From NCBI GenBank assembly GCA_910588235.1, contig CAJUOQ010000039.1, positions 1-18,501 on the forward strand: a DNA stretch of 18,501 nucleotides. The letters are read 5' to 3'. Source of the stretch: an uncultured Atopostipes sp. (GTDB lineage Bacteria; Bacillota; Bacilli; Lactobacillales; Carnobacteriaceae_A). A program made the position numbers and the translations under genes. Shown piece by piece: positions 1 through 7,009 of the stretch; position 1 is the stretch's first letter; each line of letters starts with the position of its first letter. A model generated the notes under the pieces. The model was not told the DNA's origin. It ran no database searches and worked only from the letters and a program-made list of their open reading frames with translations.

Positions 1-21
1 CGTATGGTGGTGTGAGGGGAC

Positions 22-44
22 GATAAATAAATTAATTATTTATC
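22..44. repeat. AT-rich inverted repeat near left edge
   Basis: A 9-bp arm GATAAATAA (22-30) and its exact complement TTATTTATC (36-44) flank a 5-base loop. Pairing may extend outward (GGA/TCC with one bulged C). No T-tract follows on the + strand, so it is not a clear intrinsic terminator. It could end the gene lying to the left of the window or be a leader structure of the first gene here. The rest of 1-122 holds no gene. Confidence 0.4.
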
Positions 45-56
45 TCCTACTCGATC

Positions 57-85
57 TTGCTTAAGCCAGATCTTTCGCGTATTGT
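57..85 (+). promoter_or_regulatory. possible promoter of the DUF2969-like gene
   Basis: TTGCTT (57-62) and TATTGT (80-85) are spaced by 17 bp and lie about 40 bp before the first start codon. An overlapping TATTAT (88-93) is an alternative -10. The match is only moderate in AT-rich DNA, and the gene could instead be read through from the left. Confidence 0.3.
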
Positions 86-122
86 TATATTATAGAAATC
101 AAGTTAGAAAGTTGGAGAAAAA

Positions 123-353
123 ATGGCTCGAAAGAAAAAACCACAAGAAGTGAGTATTATTCCTACGAAACGCGACAGCGATGTCGTGACTGATTTACAA
201 GTGATCATCAAAGATCGAGTGATCGGTGAGATTTACCAAGATGAAGGCGAGCGCCATTACCAAGTCACAAACCTAAAGGACCAAAAAGGGACGGCATTAA
301 CCATTGAAGATGCTGTTCAAAGTATTTTAGCAGATTATAATTTACATAAATAA
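123..353 (+). CDS. DUF2969-like small protein
   Basis: A 76-residue soluble protein with a basic N-terminus (ARKKK) followed by a compact, mixed-charge domain ending in DYNLHK. Length, composition and the final DYNLH resemble the Lactobacillales-restricted DUF2969 family, whose function is unknown; the assignment is from memory of the family, not a search. There is no signal peptide or membrane segment. The start is supported by GGAG about 7 bases before ATG. It is the first gene of a + strand group with the YihY-type gene (44-bp gap) and gcvH (45-bp gap), so the three may be co-transcribed. Confidence 0.6.
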   Translation: MARKKKPQEVSIIPTKRDSDVVTDLQVIIKDRVIGEIYQDEGERHYQVTNLKDQKGTALTIEDAVQSILADYNLHK

Positions 354-397
354 TCTTGATGAAATAAACGTATGGTTAAAAGTTAAGGAGGACGCCT

Positions 398-1360
398 ATG
401 GATACAAACTATACGAAAAAATATAACCTGGTGGATGCGATTAAAATTATTATGGAAAATTGGACACGCGCTTCCGTCATGCAGGGCGCAGCCGAGATGG
501 CTTATTATTTGTTGCTATCGCTTGTTCCTATTCTCTTAGTTATCGCAAACGTTATTCCTTTATTGCCTATTAATACGTCGGAAGTTCTCTCAATTATTGA
601 GCAAGCTTTCCCTAGGGATATCAGTGAAATGTTAATGCCTATTGTAACGGGATATTTAGAGACCTCAAGTGGAGGGGCGATTTCAATCGGGTTACTGGCC
701 TCGATTTGGTCAGCGAGTAAAGTATTTAGTACAATGAGACGAATATTAGACGAAGTATATGGTGCGAATGCGTCAGAAAACTTTATTATTGCTCGTTTGC
801 TTTCACTCGTAGCAATGGTCGCTATTTTGTTTGTCGTTGGTGCTGCGGTCTTTGTCTTTGTATTTGGAGAACAAATCTTTAATTTTATCAATGATTTTTT
901 AGGAATCCAATTACCTTTTGCACAAGGGCTGTTACAATTAAGATGGGTGGCATTACCCCTTATTTTATTTGCAGTTGGTCTTATTATTTATGATCTCGTG
1001 CCTAATCATCACTTGCGTCTTAAATATGCGATTCCTGGATCAATTTTTATGACTCTGGGCCTTGTTTTAATCTCTCAATCCTTCTCGCTCATTACACGTT
1101 TTATGGGAGGAGATGCAGTCGCTAACCAAACAGTTGGTGGTTTTATTGTTTTAATGTTATTTTTATATATATCAAGTGCAATTATTTTAATTGGCGCTTT
1201 GGTGAACACATTAACTTTTGAGTTGAAAAGTGGGCAATCGGTCCTCGCTTATGAAACGAAGCGACAAGAAAAAGAAGAACGCGAAGAGTCAGGGTGGACC
1301 GGTTATCCGGATGAAAATGAAACAGTATTACTTAAAAGAAAGTTATATAAAATTAAATAA
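398..1360 (+). CDS. YihY/BrkB (UPF0761) family integral membrane protein
   Basis: A 320-residue polytopic membrane protein. About six hydrophobic segments are visible, roughly at residues 32-55, 91-112, 130-157, 182-203, 208-230 and 246-270. The N-terminal segment contains AAEMAYYLLLSLVPILL and an IWSASKVFSTM stretch follows, both typical of the YihY/virulence-factor BrkB family. The C-terminus is a charged cytoplasmic tail with a KRQEKEEREE run. The family was once misnamed ribonuclease BN; its real function is not settled, so no enzymatic role is assigned. A strong AAGGAGG lies 6-7 bases before the start. It sits between the DUF2969-like gene and gcvH on the same strand. Confidence 0.85.
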   Translation: MDTNYTKKYNLVDAIKIIMENWTRASVMQGAAEMAYYLLLSLVPILLVIANVIPLLPINTSEVLSIIEQAFPRDISEMLMPIVTGYLETSSGGAISIGLLASIWSASKVFSTMRRILDEVYGANASENFIIARLLSLVAMVAILFVVGAAVFVFVFGEQIFNFINDFLGIQLPFAQGLLQLRWVALPLILFAVGLIIYDLVPNHHLRLKYAIPGSIFMTLGLVLISQSFSLITRFMGGDAVANQTVGGFIVLMLFLYISSAIILIGALVNTLTFELKSGQSVLAYETKRQEKEEREESGWTGYPDENETVLLKRKLYKIK

Positions 1361-1405
1361 TTATTTGGTAAATAAATCTTTAACAGAGGAAAGGAAGTTT
1401 TCTAG

Positions 1406-1777
1406 ATGACTGTAAAGTATACACAAACAGGTTTATGGATTGAAAAAACAGACGATACCTACCGTATTGGCTTATCCGAAAAAGGACAAGACGATGTGGG
1501 AGAAGTTATGTTCATTGAGTTACCAGCTTATGGTGATAAAATTAATGTAGGCGATAATCTCATCGGTGTCGAGGGAGCTAAAGCAGTGACTGAAATTACG
1601 ACTCCTATTAGTGGCTCGGTGGAGAACGTTCATAAAGAATTAGAAGATCAAACAGATCTGCTAAACTCGGATGATCGTTCTGAAAACTGGATCGTTGAAT
1701 TAACAGATGTTTTAGGTTTCGATTCGGCTGAACTAGGCAATGATCCATGGTTTGGCGAAGGTGAAAATGAAGAATAA
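1406..1777 (+). CDS. gcvH: Glycine cleavage system H protein (lipoyl carrier)
   Basis: A 123-residue acidic protein of usual GcvH length. Residues 20-70 follow the lipoyl-domain pattern: RIGLSEKGQDDVGEVMFIELP, then a hammerhead turn with the candidate lipoyl-lysine K59 in VEGAKAV, then a PISGSV strand. In the glycine cleavage complex the H protein shuttles the aminomethyl group between P, T and L proteins. No gcvP, gcvT or lpd is near. In many Firmicutes without glycine cleavage, a stand-alone GcvH is instead the lipoate relay to E2 subunits; that role is inferred here from context. The start is supported by an AGGAAAGGAAG ribosome site. A strong hairpin terminator follows directly. Confidence 0.85.
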   Translation: MTVKYTQTGLWIEKTDDTYRIGLSEKGQDDVGEVMFIELPAYGDKINVGDNLIGVEGAKAVTEITTPISGSVENVHKELEDQTDLLNSDDRSENWIVELTDVLGFDSAELGNDPWFGEGENEE

Positions 1778-1781
1778 AGAT

Positions 1782-1826
1782 AAAAAACTGGAACTGTGCA
1801 CTCCATATGCGCAGTTCCAGTTTTTA
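1782..1826. terminator. bidirectional terminator, gcvH / C26 hydrolase
   Basis: AAAACTGGAACTG pairs with CAGTTCCAGTTTT around a short loop. There is a T-run on the right (+ strand) and an A-run on the left (T-run for the - strand). It ends gcvH and also the convergent hydrolase gene, whose stop lies about 10 bp away. Confidence 0.9.
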
Positions 1827-1836
1827 TCTATTAAGT

Positions 1837-2562
1837 TTAATCTTCTTTAATTAATGTGGCAAAATCATCGAAAACTTTTTGACTTTCTGGCACAACTTCC
1901 ACTAATATTTCTGGATGCCATTGGAGGGCCATTACTTTTTGCTCACGTTCCATACTTTCAAAGCCTTCGATTAAACCATCTTTTGACCAAGCAACGGGAC
2001 GGAAAACGTCCGCTAAATCTTTCACGGCTTGGTGATGATATGAATTAATTACTTGTTCTGTTCCTAAAGAAGCACCTAACCAAGAATCTTCGGCAATATT
2101 AATCGAATGGGTCGGTGTTTTCCAAGGAGTTGGTTGCGTATGATTGACAGCGAGATCAGAATAATAAGCCAAATCTTGGTAAAGAGACCCCCCGAAAGCA
2201 ACATTCAACAACTGCAACCCGCGACAAATACCAAAAATAGGTTTCTTTTGGGCCCAAGCTTCTCGGATTAAAGCCAATTCAAAAGCATCGCGGTCTGGTT
2301 CAATAATCCCTATTTTAGGTTGTGGCTCTTCATCAAATAACATTGGATTCACATCCGCACCACCCGTTAGAACCAAGGCATCGATCCGTTTAATATAAGA
2401 GGCGGCATCTTCCGGTTCAGATAAGGGTAAAATAAAAGGCACCGTTCCTGCATTTTTAAAAGCATCCGTCACAGGTTTGGGTGCTATATTAATATCGAAA
2501 TTCAATAAATGATTTTCTCCACGAGTTAAATAATAGCCAGCAATACCAACAATGGGTTTCAT
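1837..2562 (-). CDS. Peptidase C26 / gamma-glutamyl-GABA hydrolase family protein
   Basis: A 241-residue class-I glutamine-amidotransferase-like hydrolase. Visible motifs are TGGADVNP (66-73), the nucleophile elbow FGICRGLQLLN with C113, SYHHQAV (174-180) and QWHPE with catalytic H216 and E218, so the Cys-His-Glu triad is complete. Family members (PuuD-like) hydrolyse gamma-glutamyl conjugates such as gamma-glutamyl-GABA; the exact substrate cannot be read from sequence, and no putrescine genes are adjacent. It is a single gene convergent with gcvH and divergent from rtcB. An AAAGGAA ribosome site lies 8-9 bases upstream of ATG. Confidence 0.85.
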   Translation of the reverse strand: MKPIVGIAGYYLTRGENHLLNFDINIAPKPVTDAFKNAGTVPFILPLSEPEDAASYIKRIDALVLTGGADVNPMLFDEEPQPKIGIIEPDRDAFELALIREAWAQKKPIFGICRGLQLLNVAFGGSLYQDLAYYSDLAVNHTQPTPWKTPTHSINIAEDSWLGASLGTEQVINSYHHQAVKDLADVFRPVAWSKDGLIEGFESMEREQKVMALQWHPEILVEVVPESQKVFDDFATLIKED

Positions 2563-2608
2563 AATTATCTGATTCCTTTCTGTTCAAACAAATAAAGTCT
2601 TTAATGTG

Positions 2609-2622
2609 TAAACTATAGTTTA
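2609..2622. promoter_or_regulatory. 14-bp perfect palindrome upstream of the C26 hydrolase
   Basis: TAAACTATAGTTTA is its own reverse complement, centred about 53 bp upstream of the hydrolase start. Read on the - strand it contains TATAGT, a usable -10 box, so it could be an operator overlapping the promoter. The facing -35 is weak. The rest of 2623-2819, upstream of rtcB, shows only AT-rich DNA and a possible -10 TACAAT (2758-2763) with no convincing -35. Confidence 0.35.
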
Positions 2623-2819
2623 ACGAAATTATATCTTGAAGTCGAAAAATTAAGTTAGGAGATACTTTATTTGCTATAAAAGATAGAGATCCATCTGGTC
2701 AAAAGAGCTCTAAAGTTTTTTAAAAGGATATTATTTTATAGATGTTCATAAATAAGCTACAATGAACGATGAAGAAATATGCGTTTGACTGCATAAATAT
2801 AAAGATGGAGGCAAATAAA

Positions 2820-3932
2820 ATGTCGAAGTTTATAACAATCACCGGTGATCATAACTCGGCAAAAGTTTTTAATCCAGATATTGATGAAGCATCTTATCAA
2901 CAAATTCAAAGCATGATGAGTCGCGAAGAGTTTAAAGAGAATAAATTTCGTTTTATGCCCGATGTGCACTATGGTAAAGGATCTACAGTGGGCACAACGA
3001 TGACAGTGGACGACAAAGTTGTACCAAGTTTTATCGGGGTTGATATTGGTTGTGGGGTGAATGTAACGGAGCTTAAGATTAATAAAAAAGAAGCTTCAGA
3101 TCCTAAATTTTTAAAGAAATTTGATCGCAATGTCAGACAAAATGTTCCTTTAGGCTTTAAGCGGCATAAGGCTTTCCAAGATTCACCCACTTTAAAGCGC
3201 GAAGATTTTATTGTCGCTGATCAGTTAGAGGAAGATATCTTCTATCAATCCATCGGTTCTTTAGGAGGCGGCAACCATTTTGTGAGTTTAGAAGCTTCCG
3301 ATGATGGAAAAGTCTATTTACTTATCCATTCAGGCAGTCGAAATATCGGACATACAGTGGCTACGATCTATCAAGACCTTGCGGATGCTCAACATCCCAA
3401 TGATAAAAAAGAAGAAAGCTATCTAGATGGGGAGCTTTTAGAACAATATTTACATGATTTAGCTTTAGCTCAAAAATATGCCTTACAAAATCGAAATGCG
3501 ATGGCGGATGCGATTTTAAAAAGTAACGGTTTAGAACATCGTGATCGTTTTGATTCCGTGCATAATTATATTGATATGGAGACGATGATCGCACGTAAAG
3601 GGGCGATCTCTGCTAAACAAGGTGAAAAATTGATTATTCCGTTCAACTCCAGAGATGGCTCCGTCATTGCGAAGGGGAAGGGCAATGAAGATTGGAACCA
3701 ATCCGCTCCGCATGGGGCTGGGCGAACCATGTCAAGAACGCAAGCGAAGAAGAAAATACCCTTTCAAGAATATCAAAAAATGATGAAAGATGTCTATTCA
3801 ACCTCTGTTTCAAAACAAACCCTAGATGAAGCCCCATCTGCTTACAATGAACAACAGAAAATTTTAGAATTAGCCCAACCAACGATTCAAGTTTTAGAAT
3901 ATATTCGTCCTCTTTATAATTTGAAGGGATAA
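2820..3932 (+). CDS. rtcB: RtcB family RNA ligase (3'-phosphate/5'-OH)
   Basis: A 370-residue cytoplasmic protein of the RtcB family, which joins RNA 2',3'-cyclic or 3'-phosphate ends to 5'-hydroxyl ends using GTP and Mn2+. Metal and guanylate residues are all visible: D75 and C78 in FIGVDIGCGV, H153 in GGGNHF, H170 in IHSGSRNIG, H248 in VHN, and the guanylylated H298 in APHGAGRTMSR. An upstream in-frame ATG at 2769 would add 17 residues, but GGAGG at 2807-2811 lies 8 bases before 2820 and fixes that start. There is no rtcA, prfH or tRNA gene nearby. No clear terminator follows; the next promoter begins 24 bp after the stop. The physiological role (RNA repair) is inferred. Confidence 0.93.
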   Translation: MSKFITITGDHNSAKVFNPDIDEASYQQIQSMMSREEFKENKFRFMPDVHYGKGSTVGTTMTVDDKVVPSFIGVDIGCGVNVTELKINKKEASDPKFLKKFDRNVRQNVPLGFKRHKAFQDSPTLKREDFIVADQLEEDIFYQSIGSLGGGNHFVSLEASDDGKVYLLIHSGSRNIGHTVATIYQDLADAQHPNDKKEESYLDGELLEQYLHDLALAQKYALQNRNAMADAILKSNGLEHRDRFDSVHNYIDMETMIARKGAISAKQGEKLIIPFNSRDGSVIAKGKGNEDWNQSAPHGAGRTMSRTQAKKKIPFQEYQKMMKDVYSTSVSKQTLDEAPSAYNEQQKILELAQPTIQVLEYIRPLYNLKG

Positions 3933-3956
3933 AAATAGAGAAGCCTAAAAAGACAG

Positions 3957-3985
3957 TTGACACTTATTTTTTAATCTGCTAAGAT
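3957..3985 (+). promoter_or_regulatory. Promoter of the T-box-metNIQ operon
   Basis: A perfect -35 TTGACA (3957-3962), a 17-bp spacer and -10 TAAGAT (3980-3985) preceded by the extended -10 TG (3977-3978). The predicted start near 3992 lies just ahead of the T-box leader. Confidence 0.85.
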
Positions 3986-3991
3986 ATTAGA

Positions 3992-4319
3992 TAACTTAGA
4001 CGCAAGAATATATTGAATTAAATAATATAAAAACTTTGAAAAGAAGAGTAAGCTTTGGAAACATGCACAGAGAGCCTCGTTTGGTGAAAGAGGTCTGAAG
4101 GAAGAAGCCGAAAATGGTCTTTGAGAAGGATTGATGAACGTTGAACGCAAATCAATCCCGGTAGCACCCGATAACGTGCCTCGGTATAATAGATGATAGA
4201 TTTATCTACGTACTGGCTGAGGTTGTTTCAGTGATGAGGCAACGTTTAAAGGTGGTAACACGAAAGAAAGCTTTCGTCCTTTTTGAATGAGTAGCATTCA
4301 AAGGATGAAAGCTTTTTTT
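3992..4319 (+). promoter_or_regulatory. Methionine T-box leader of metNIQ
   Basis: A tRNA-sensing leader of about 320 nt. Stem I shows AGAGTAAGC (AGTA motif) near 4046, the AGAGAGCC / TTGGTGAAAGAGG distal element (about 4070-4093) and a specifier ATG at 4114-4116 within GAAAATGGTC, matching methionine. The antiterminator is explicit: AAAGG (4248-4252), a 7-base bulge TGGTAAC (4253-4259), ACGAAAG (4260-4266), loop AAAG, CTTTCGT (4271-4277) and CCTTT (4278-4282). The bulge TGGT complements the ACCA end expected for tRNA-Met. It differs from the canonical UGGNACC by A for C at position 6. When tRNA-Met is charged, the competing terminator forms and metNIQ is off; this mechanism is known for the class. 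Confidence 0.93.
4267..4319 (+). terminator. T-box intrinsic terminator
   Basis: AAGCTTTCGTCC plus a TTTTTGAATG extension pairs with CATTCAAAGGATGAAAGCTT (4295-4314), with a 2-base bulge and one G-T pair, followed by seven T residues (4313-4319). The 5' arm shares CTTTCGTCC with the antiterminator, so the two folds are mutually exclusive. Confidence 0.9.
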
Positions 4320-4346
4320 GTTTCTAAAATAAGGAGGAGGATTTCC

Positions 4347-5387
4347 ATGATTACATTAAACCATATAAATAAAACTTATGAAGGAAAAAGACATTCAGTC
4401 ACCGCTGTGGATGATGTTTCTTTGTCAGTGGACGAAGGAGAAATATACGGCATTATTGGATATTCAGGAGCTGGGAAGAGTACTTTAATCCGGATGTTAA
4501 ATGGCTTAGAACAGCCCACAACAGGTGATGTATTGATTAATGGCGAAAATTTAAATCATTTATCACGAAAAGAACTACGTGAAAGACGACAAAAAATAGG
4601 AATGATTTTCCAACATTTTAATTTACTTTGGAGTCGGACAGTCAAAGAAAATATTCTTTTACCTCTTGAAATCGCCAATGTCCCTCAAGGAGAAAGAGAC
4701 AGTAAAGCCGAAGAGTTAATCGGACTTGTAGGCCTGAAAGGAAGAGAGGATGCTTATCCATCACAACTTTCTGGTGGGCAGAAGCAACGAGTAGGGATTG
4801 CGCGGGCATTAGCCAATGATCCAGAAGTTTTACTTTGTGACGAAGCGACAAGCTCACTTGACCCCCAAACAACAGAAGACGTCTTAGATTTACTCGTGGA
4901 TATTAACCGACGTTTAAATTTAACGATTGTTGTCATTACCCACGAAATGAATGTCATTCGAAAAATTTGTAAACGTGTGGCTGTGATGGAAGCGGGAAAC
5001 ATTATTGAAGAAGGGGACGTTGTGGATATTTTTAAAAATCCACAAAACCAAGCAACTAAACGTTTTATTCGTCAAGACACGGATCCAGATAGTGAAAATA
5101 CGGACGATATTTTTGAAAAACTCATTCAAGAATTTCCCAATGGTCAATTGCTTCATTTGAGATTCCATGGAGGTAGTACGCAATCACCAATTATTTCGAA
5201 AATTAGCCGTGATTATGAAGTGGATATCAATATTATCCAAGGCAATATTCAATCTACACAAGAGACTTTACTGGGCTCTTTATATGTTCAAATTCTTGGA
5301 GATAAAGAAAATATCAAACAAGCCATTGATGAATTTAAGCGTATGAATGTTGAGACAGAGGAGGTAAATAATGTTGACGCAGATTAG
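4347..5387 (+). CDS. metN: Methionine ABC importer ATP-binding protein MetN
   Basis: A 346-residue ABC ATPase that powers methionine import with MetI and MetQ. It shows Walker A GYSGAGKST (38-46), Q-loop Q89, signature LSGGQ (141-145), Walker B VLLCDE (161-166) and H-loop H199. The C-terminal part, about 265-340, fits the NIL ligand-sensing domain that gives methionine feedback in MetN proteins. An in-frame ATG at 4287 lies inside the terminator hairpin; the true start is 4347, with AAGGAGGAGG 6 bases upstream. The gene is controlled by the upstream Met T-box. Its end overlaps metI by 17 bp, indicating coupled translation. Confidence 0.96.
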   Translation: MITLNHINKTYEGKRHSVTAVDDVSLSVDEGEIYGIIGYSGAGKSTLIRMLNGLEQPTTGDVLINGENLNHLSRKELRERRQKIGMIFQHFNLLWSRTVKENILLPLEIANVPQGERDSKAEELIGLVGLKGREDAYPSQLSGGQKQRVGIARALANDPEVLLCDEATSSLDPQTTEDVLDLLVDINRRLNLTIVVITHEMNVIRKICKRVAVMEAGNIIEEGDVVDIFKNPQNQATKRFIRQDTDPDSENTDDIFEKLIQEFPNGQLLHLRFHGGSTQSPIISKISRDYEVDINIIQGNIQSTQETLLGSLYVQILGDKENIKQAIDEFKRMNVETEEVNNVDAD

Positions 5388-6075
5388 TATCGGCCAGAGT
5401 ATTATTTCGCAATATTTTGAATTCTCTGAGGTAAATTGGGAGCGAGTCTATGAGGCTTCGCTAGAAACAATTTATATGACTTTTGTATCAGTCATTGCGG
5501 TCTTCTTTTTAGGAATTATATTAGGATTAATTTTATTTGAAACAGGCGAAAAGAATAATTTATTTTCAAAAATTATTCATCAAGTCGTTGCTTTTTTTGT
5601 TAATATTTTCCGTTCGATTCCTTTTATCATACTCATTGTGTTACTGATTCCTTTCACAAAGGAACTGGTCGGGAGTATGACTGGTCCAACTGCTGGACTT
5701 CCGGCTCTAATTTTGGCGTCCGCGCCTTTTTATGGTCGGCTAGTCGAAACAGGATTTCGTGAAATCGATCGAGGAGTCATTGAAGCCGCTGAATCCATGG
5801 GCGCAAATAAAGCAGAAATTATACTGAAAGTTCTCATTCCCGAAAGCTTACCGTCCATTATAGCGGGCATAACCACCACAACGATTTCACTGGTTGGTTA
5901 TACAGCAATGGCTGGGGTTATCGGAGCCGGCGGTTTAGGAAACTTAGCCTACCTAGAAGGTTTTCAACGGAGTCAGCCAACGGTTACTTTAGTGGCCACG
6001 ATTCTTATTTTAATTCTAGTATTTATTATCCAAACCATCGGAGATTTACTTGTGAACCGTATTGATAAACGTTAA
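5371..6075 (+). CDS. metI: Methionine ABC importer permease MetI
   Basis: A 234-residue integral membrane permease, slightly longer at the N-terminus than typical MetI. About five hydrophobic segments are visible (roughly 33-56, 70-94, 107-125, 163-186 and 204-225). The coupling-helix EAA loop is clear: EAAESMGANKAEIILKVLIP starting at residue 138, which docks to MetN. The start at 5371 has GAGGAGG 6-7 bases upstream, inside the end of metN; the two reading frames overlap by 17 bp. Confidence 0.95.
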   Translation: MLTQISIGQSIISQYFEFSEVNWERVYEASLETIYMTFVSVIAVFFLGIILGLILFETGEKNNLFSKIIHQVVAFFVNIFRSIPFIILIVLLIPFTKELVGSMTGPTAGLPALILASAPFYGRLVETGFREIDRGVIEAAESMGANKAEIILKVLIPESLPSIIAGITTTTISLVGYTAMAGVIGAGGLGNLAYLEGFQRSQPTVTLVATILILILVFIIQTIGDLLVNRIDKR

Positions 6076-6109
6076 AAAATAAAGAAAGAACAATTTAGGA
6101 GGAAGAAAT

Positions 6110-6961
6110 ATGAAAGTCAAACAATGGATAAAAGGGATTAGTTTAGTCGGAGTTGGTTTACTGTTAGCGGCTTGTGGCAATGAGGAGGCAACCGATACCG
6201 CAGAGAACAGCAATGAAACAGAAGAAACAACGATTCGAGTGGGAGCTTCAAACGTTCCCCATGCGGAGATTATCGAACATGTGGCGCCTACGTTGGAAGA
6301 AGAAGGGATTACCGTAGAGATTGAACGATATAATGATTATGTGATTCCTAATGTGGCTTTAGAAGAGGGCGACATTGATGCGAACTATTTCCAACATGAG
6401 CCGTTCTTTGAAGATGCGGTAGCTGAAAATAATTATGATTTTGTGAATGCGGGTTCGATTCACCTTGAACCGATCGGTGCTTTTTCTCAACGTCATGAGA
6501 ATTTGGAAGATTTACCTGAGAATGCAACGATTCTTGTCAGTAGTAATGCGCCAGACTATGGCCGAGTACTTGCTATCTTACAAGATGCTGGTCTGCTGAC
6601 GGTAGAAGAAGGCGTTGACTTGACAACTGCTTCTTTTGATGACATTGCTGAAAATCCGCTGAATTTACAATTTGAATACGAATATGATCCAGCTTTAATG
6701 CCAACATTACTCGAGCAAGATGAAGGTGATGTTGTCTTTATTAACTCGAACTTTGCGGTTGATCATGGTTTAAATCCTTTAGAAGATGCGATTGCCATCG
6801 AGAAATCTTCTTCACCTTATGGTAATGTGGTGGCTATTCGCTCAGAAGATGAGGATAATCCAGCGATTGCACGCTTAATTGAAGTTTTAAAATCTGAAGA
6901 AACACAAGAATTTATTTTAGATACTTGGGATGGCGCAGTAGTCCCGGTCACAGAAGAATAA
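6110..6961 (+). CDS. metQ: Methionine-binding lipoprotein MetQ (NlpA family)
   Basis: A 283-residue substrate-binding lipoprotein. The signal peptide ends in lipobox LAAC with lipidated C22, followed by an acidic, Ser/Thr/Glu-rich linker and the NlpA-type domain starting near residue 40. Family patterns are visible: VGASNVPHAEIIEHV, ALEEGDIDANYFQHEPFFED, and VVFINSNFAVDHGLNP. It captures methionine outside the membrane and passes it to MetI. A 34-bp gap after metI and AGGAGG before the start make it the third gene of the T-box operon. Whether it prefers L- or D-methionine or a derivative cannot be told from sequence. Confidence 0.94.
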   Translation: MKVKQWIKGISLVGVGLLLAACGNEEATDTAENSNETEETTIRVGASNVPHAEIIEHVAPTLEEEGITVEIERYNDYVIPNVALEEGDIDANYFQHEPFFEDAVAENNYDFVNAGSIHLEPIGAFSQRHENLEDLPENATILVSSNAPDYGRVLAILQDAGLLTVEEGVDLTTASFDDIAENPLNLQFEYEYDPALMPTLLEQDEGDVVFINSNFAVDHGLNPLEDAIAIEKSSSPYGNVVAIRSEDEDNPAIARLIEVLKSEETQEFILDTWDGAVVPVTEE

Positions 6962-6970
6962 AAATAAGTA

Positions 6971-7009
6971 ACGGATATTGCTCTCATATCAAGCAATATC
7001 CGTTTTTTT
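6971..7009. terminator. Bidirectional terminator, metQ / GH13-like gene
   Basis: ACGGATATTGCT (6971-6982) pairs exactly with AGCAATATCCGT (6992-7003) and runs into seven T residues. The T-tract contains the stop codon of the convergent GH13-like gene (7008-7010), so the two transcription units abut with no spare DNA. Confidence 0.92.

Noticed and set aside
505..891. 128-residue open frame on the - strand inside the YihY-type gene
   Set aside because: Antisense shadow of a well-supported membrane protein gene, with no ribosome site or recognisable domain.
2769..2819. Longer N-terminus for rtcB starting at ATG 2769
   Set aside because: It has no good ribosome site; GGAGG at 2807-2811 and alignment of D75/C78 numbering with E. 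coli RtcB favour 2820.
3664..3963. 99-residue - strand frame over the end of rtcB
   Set aside because: Antisense to conserved RtcB motifs, including the guanylylation site; no supporting signals.
4287..4346. Longer N-terminus for metN starting at ATG 4287
   Set aside because: The ATG lies inside the T-box terminator stem; AAGGAGGAGG before 4347 and the MetN family N-terminus fix the later start.
4664..5183. Antisense frames within metN
   Set aside because: No start signals and no domain; MetN motifs account for the sequence.
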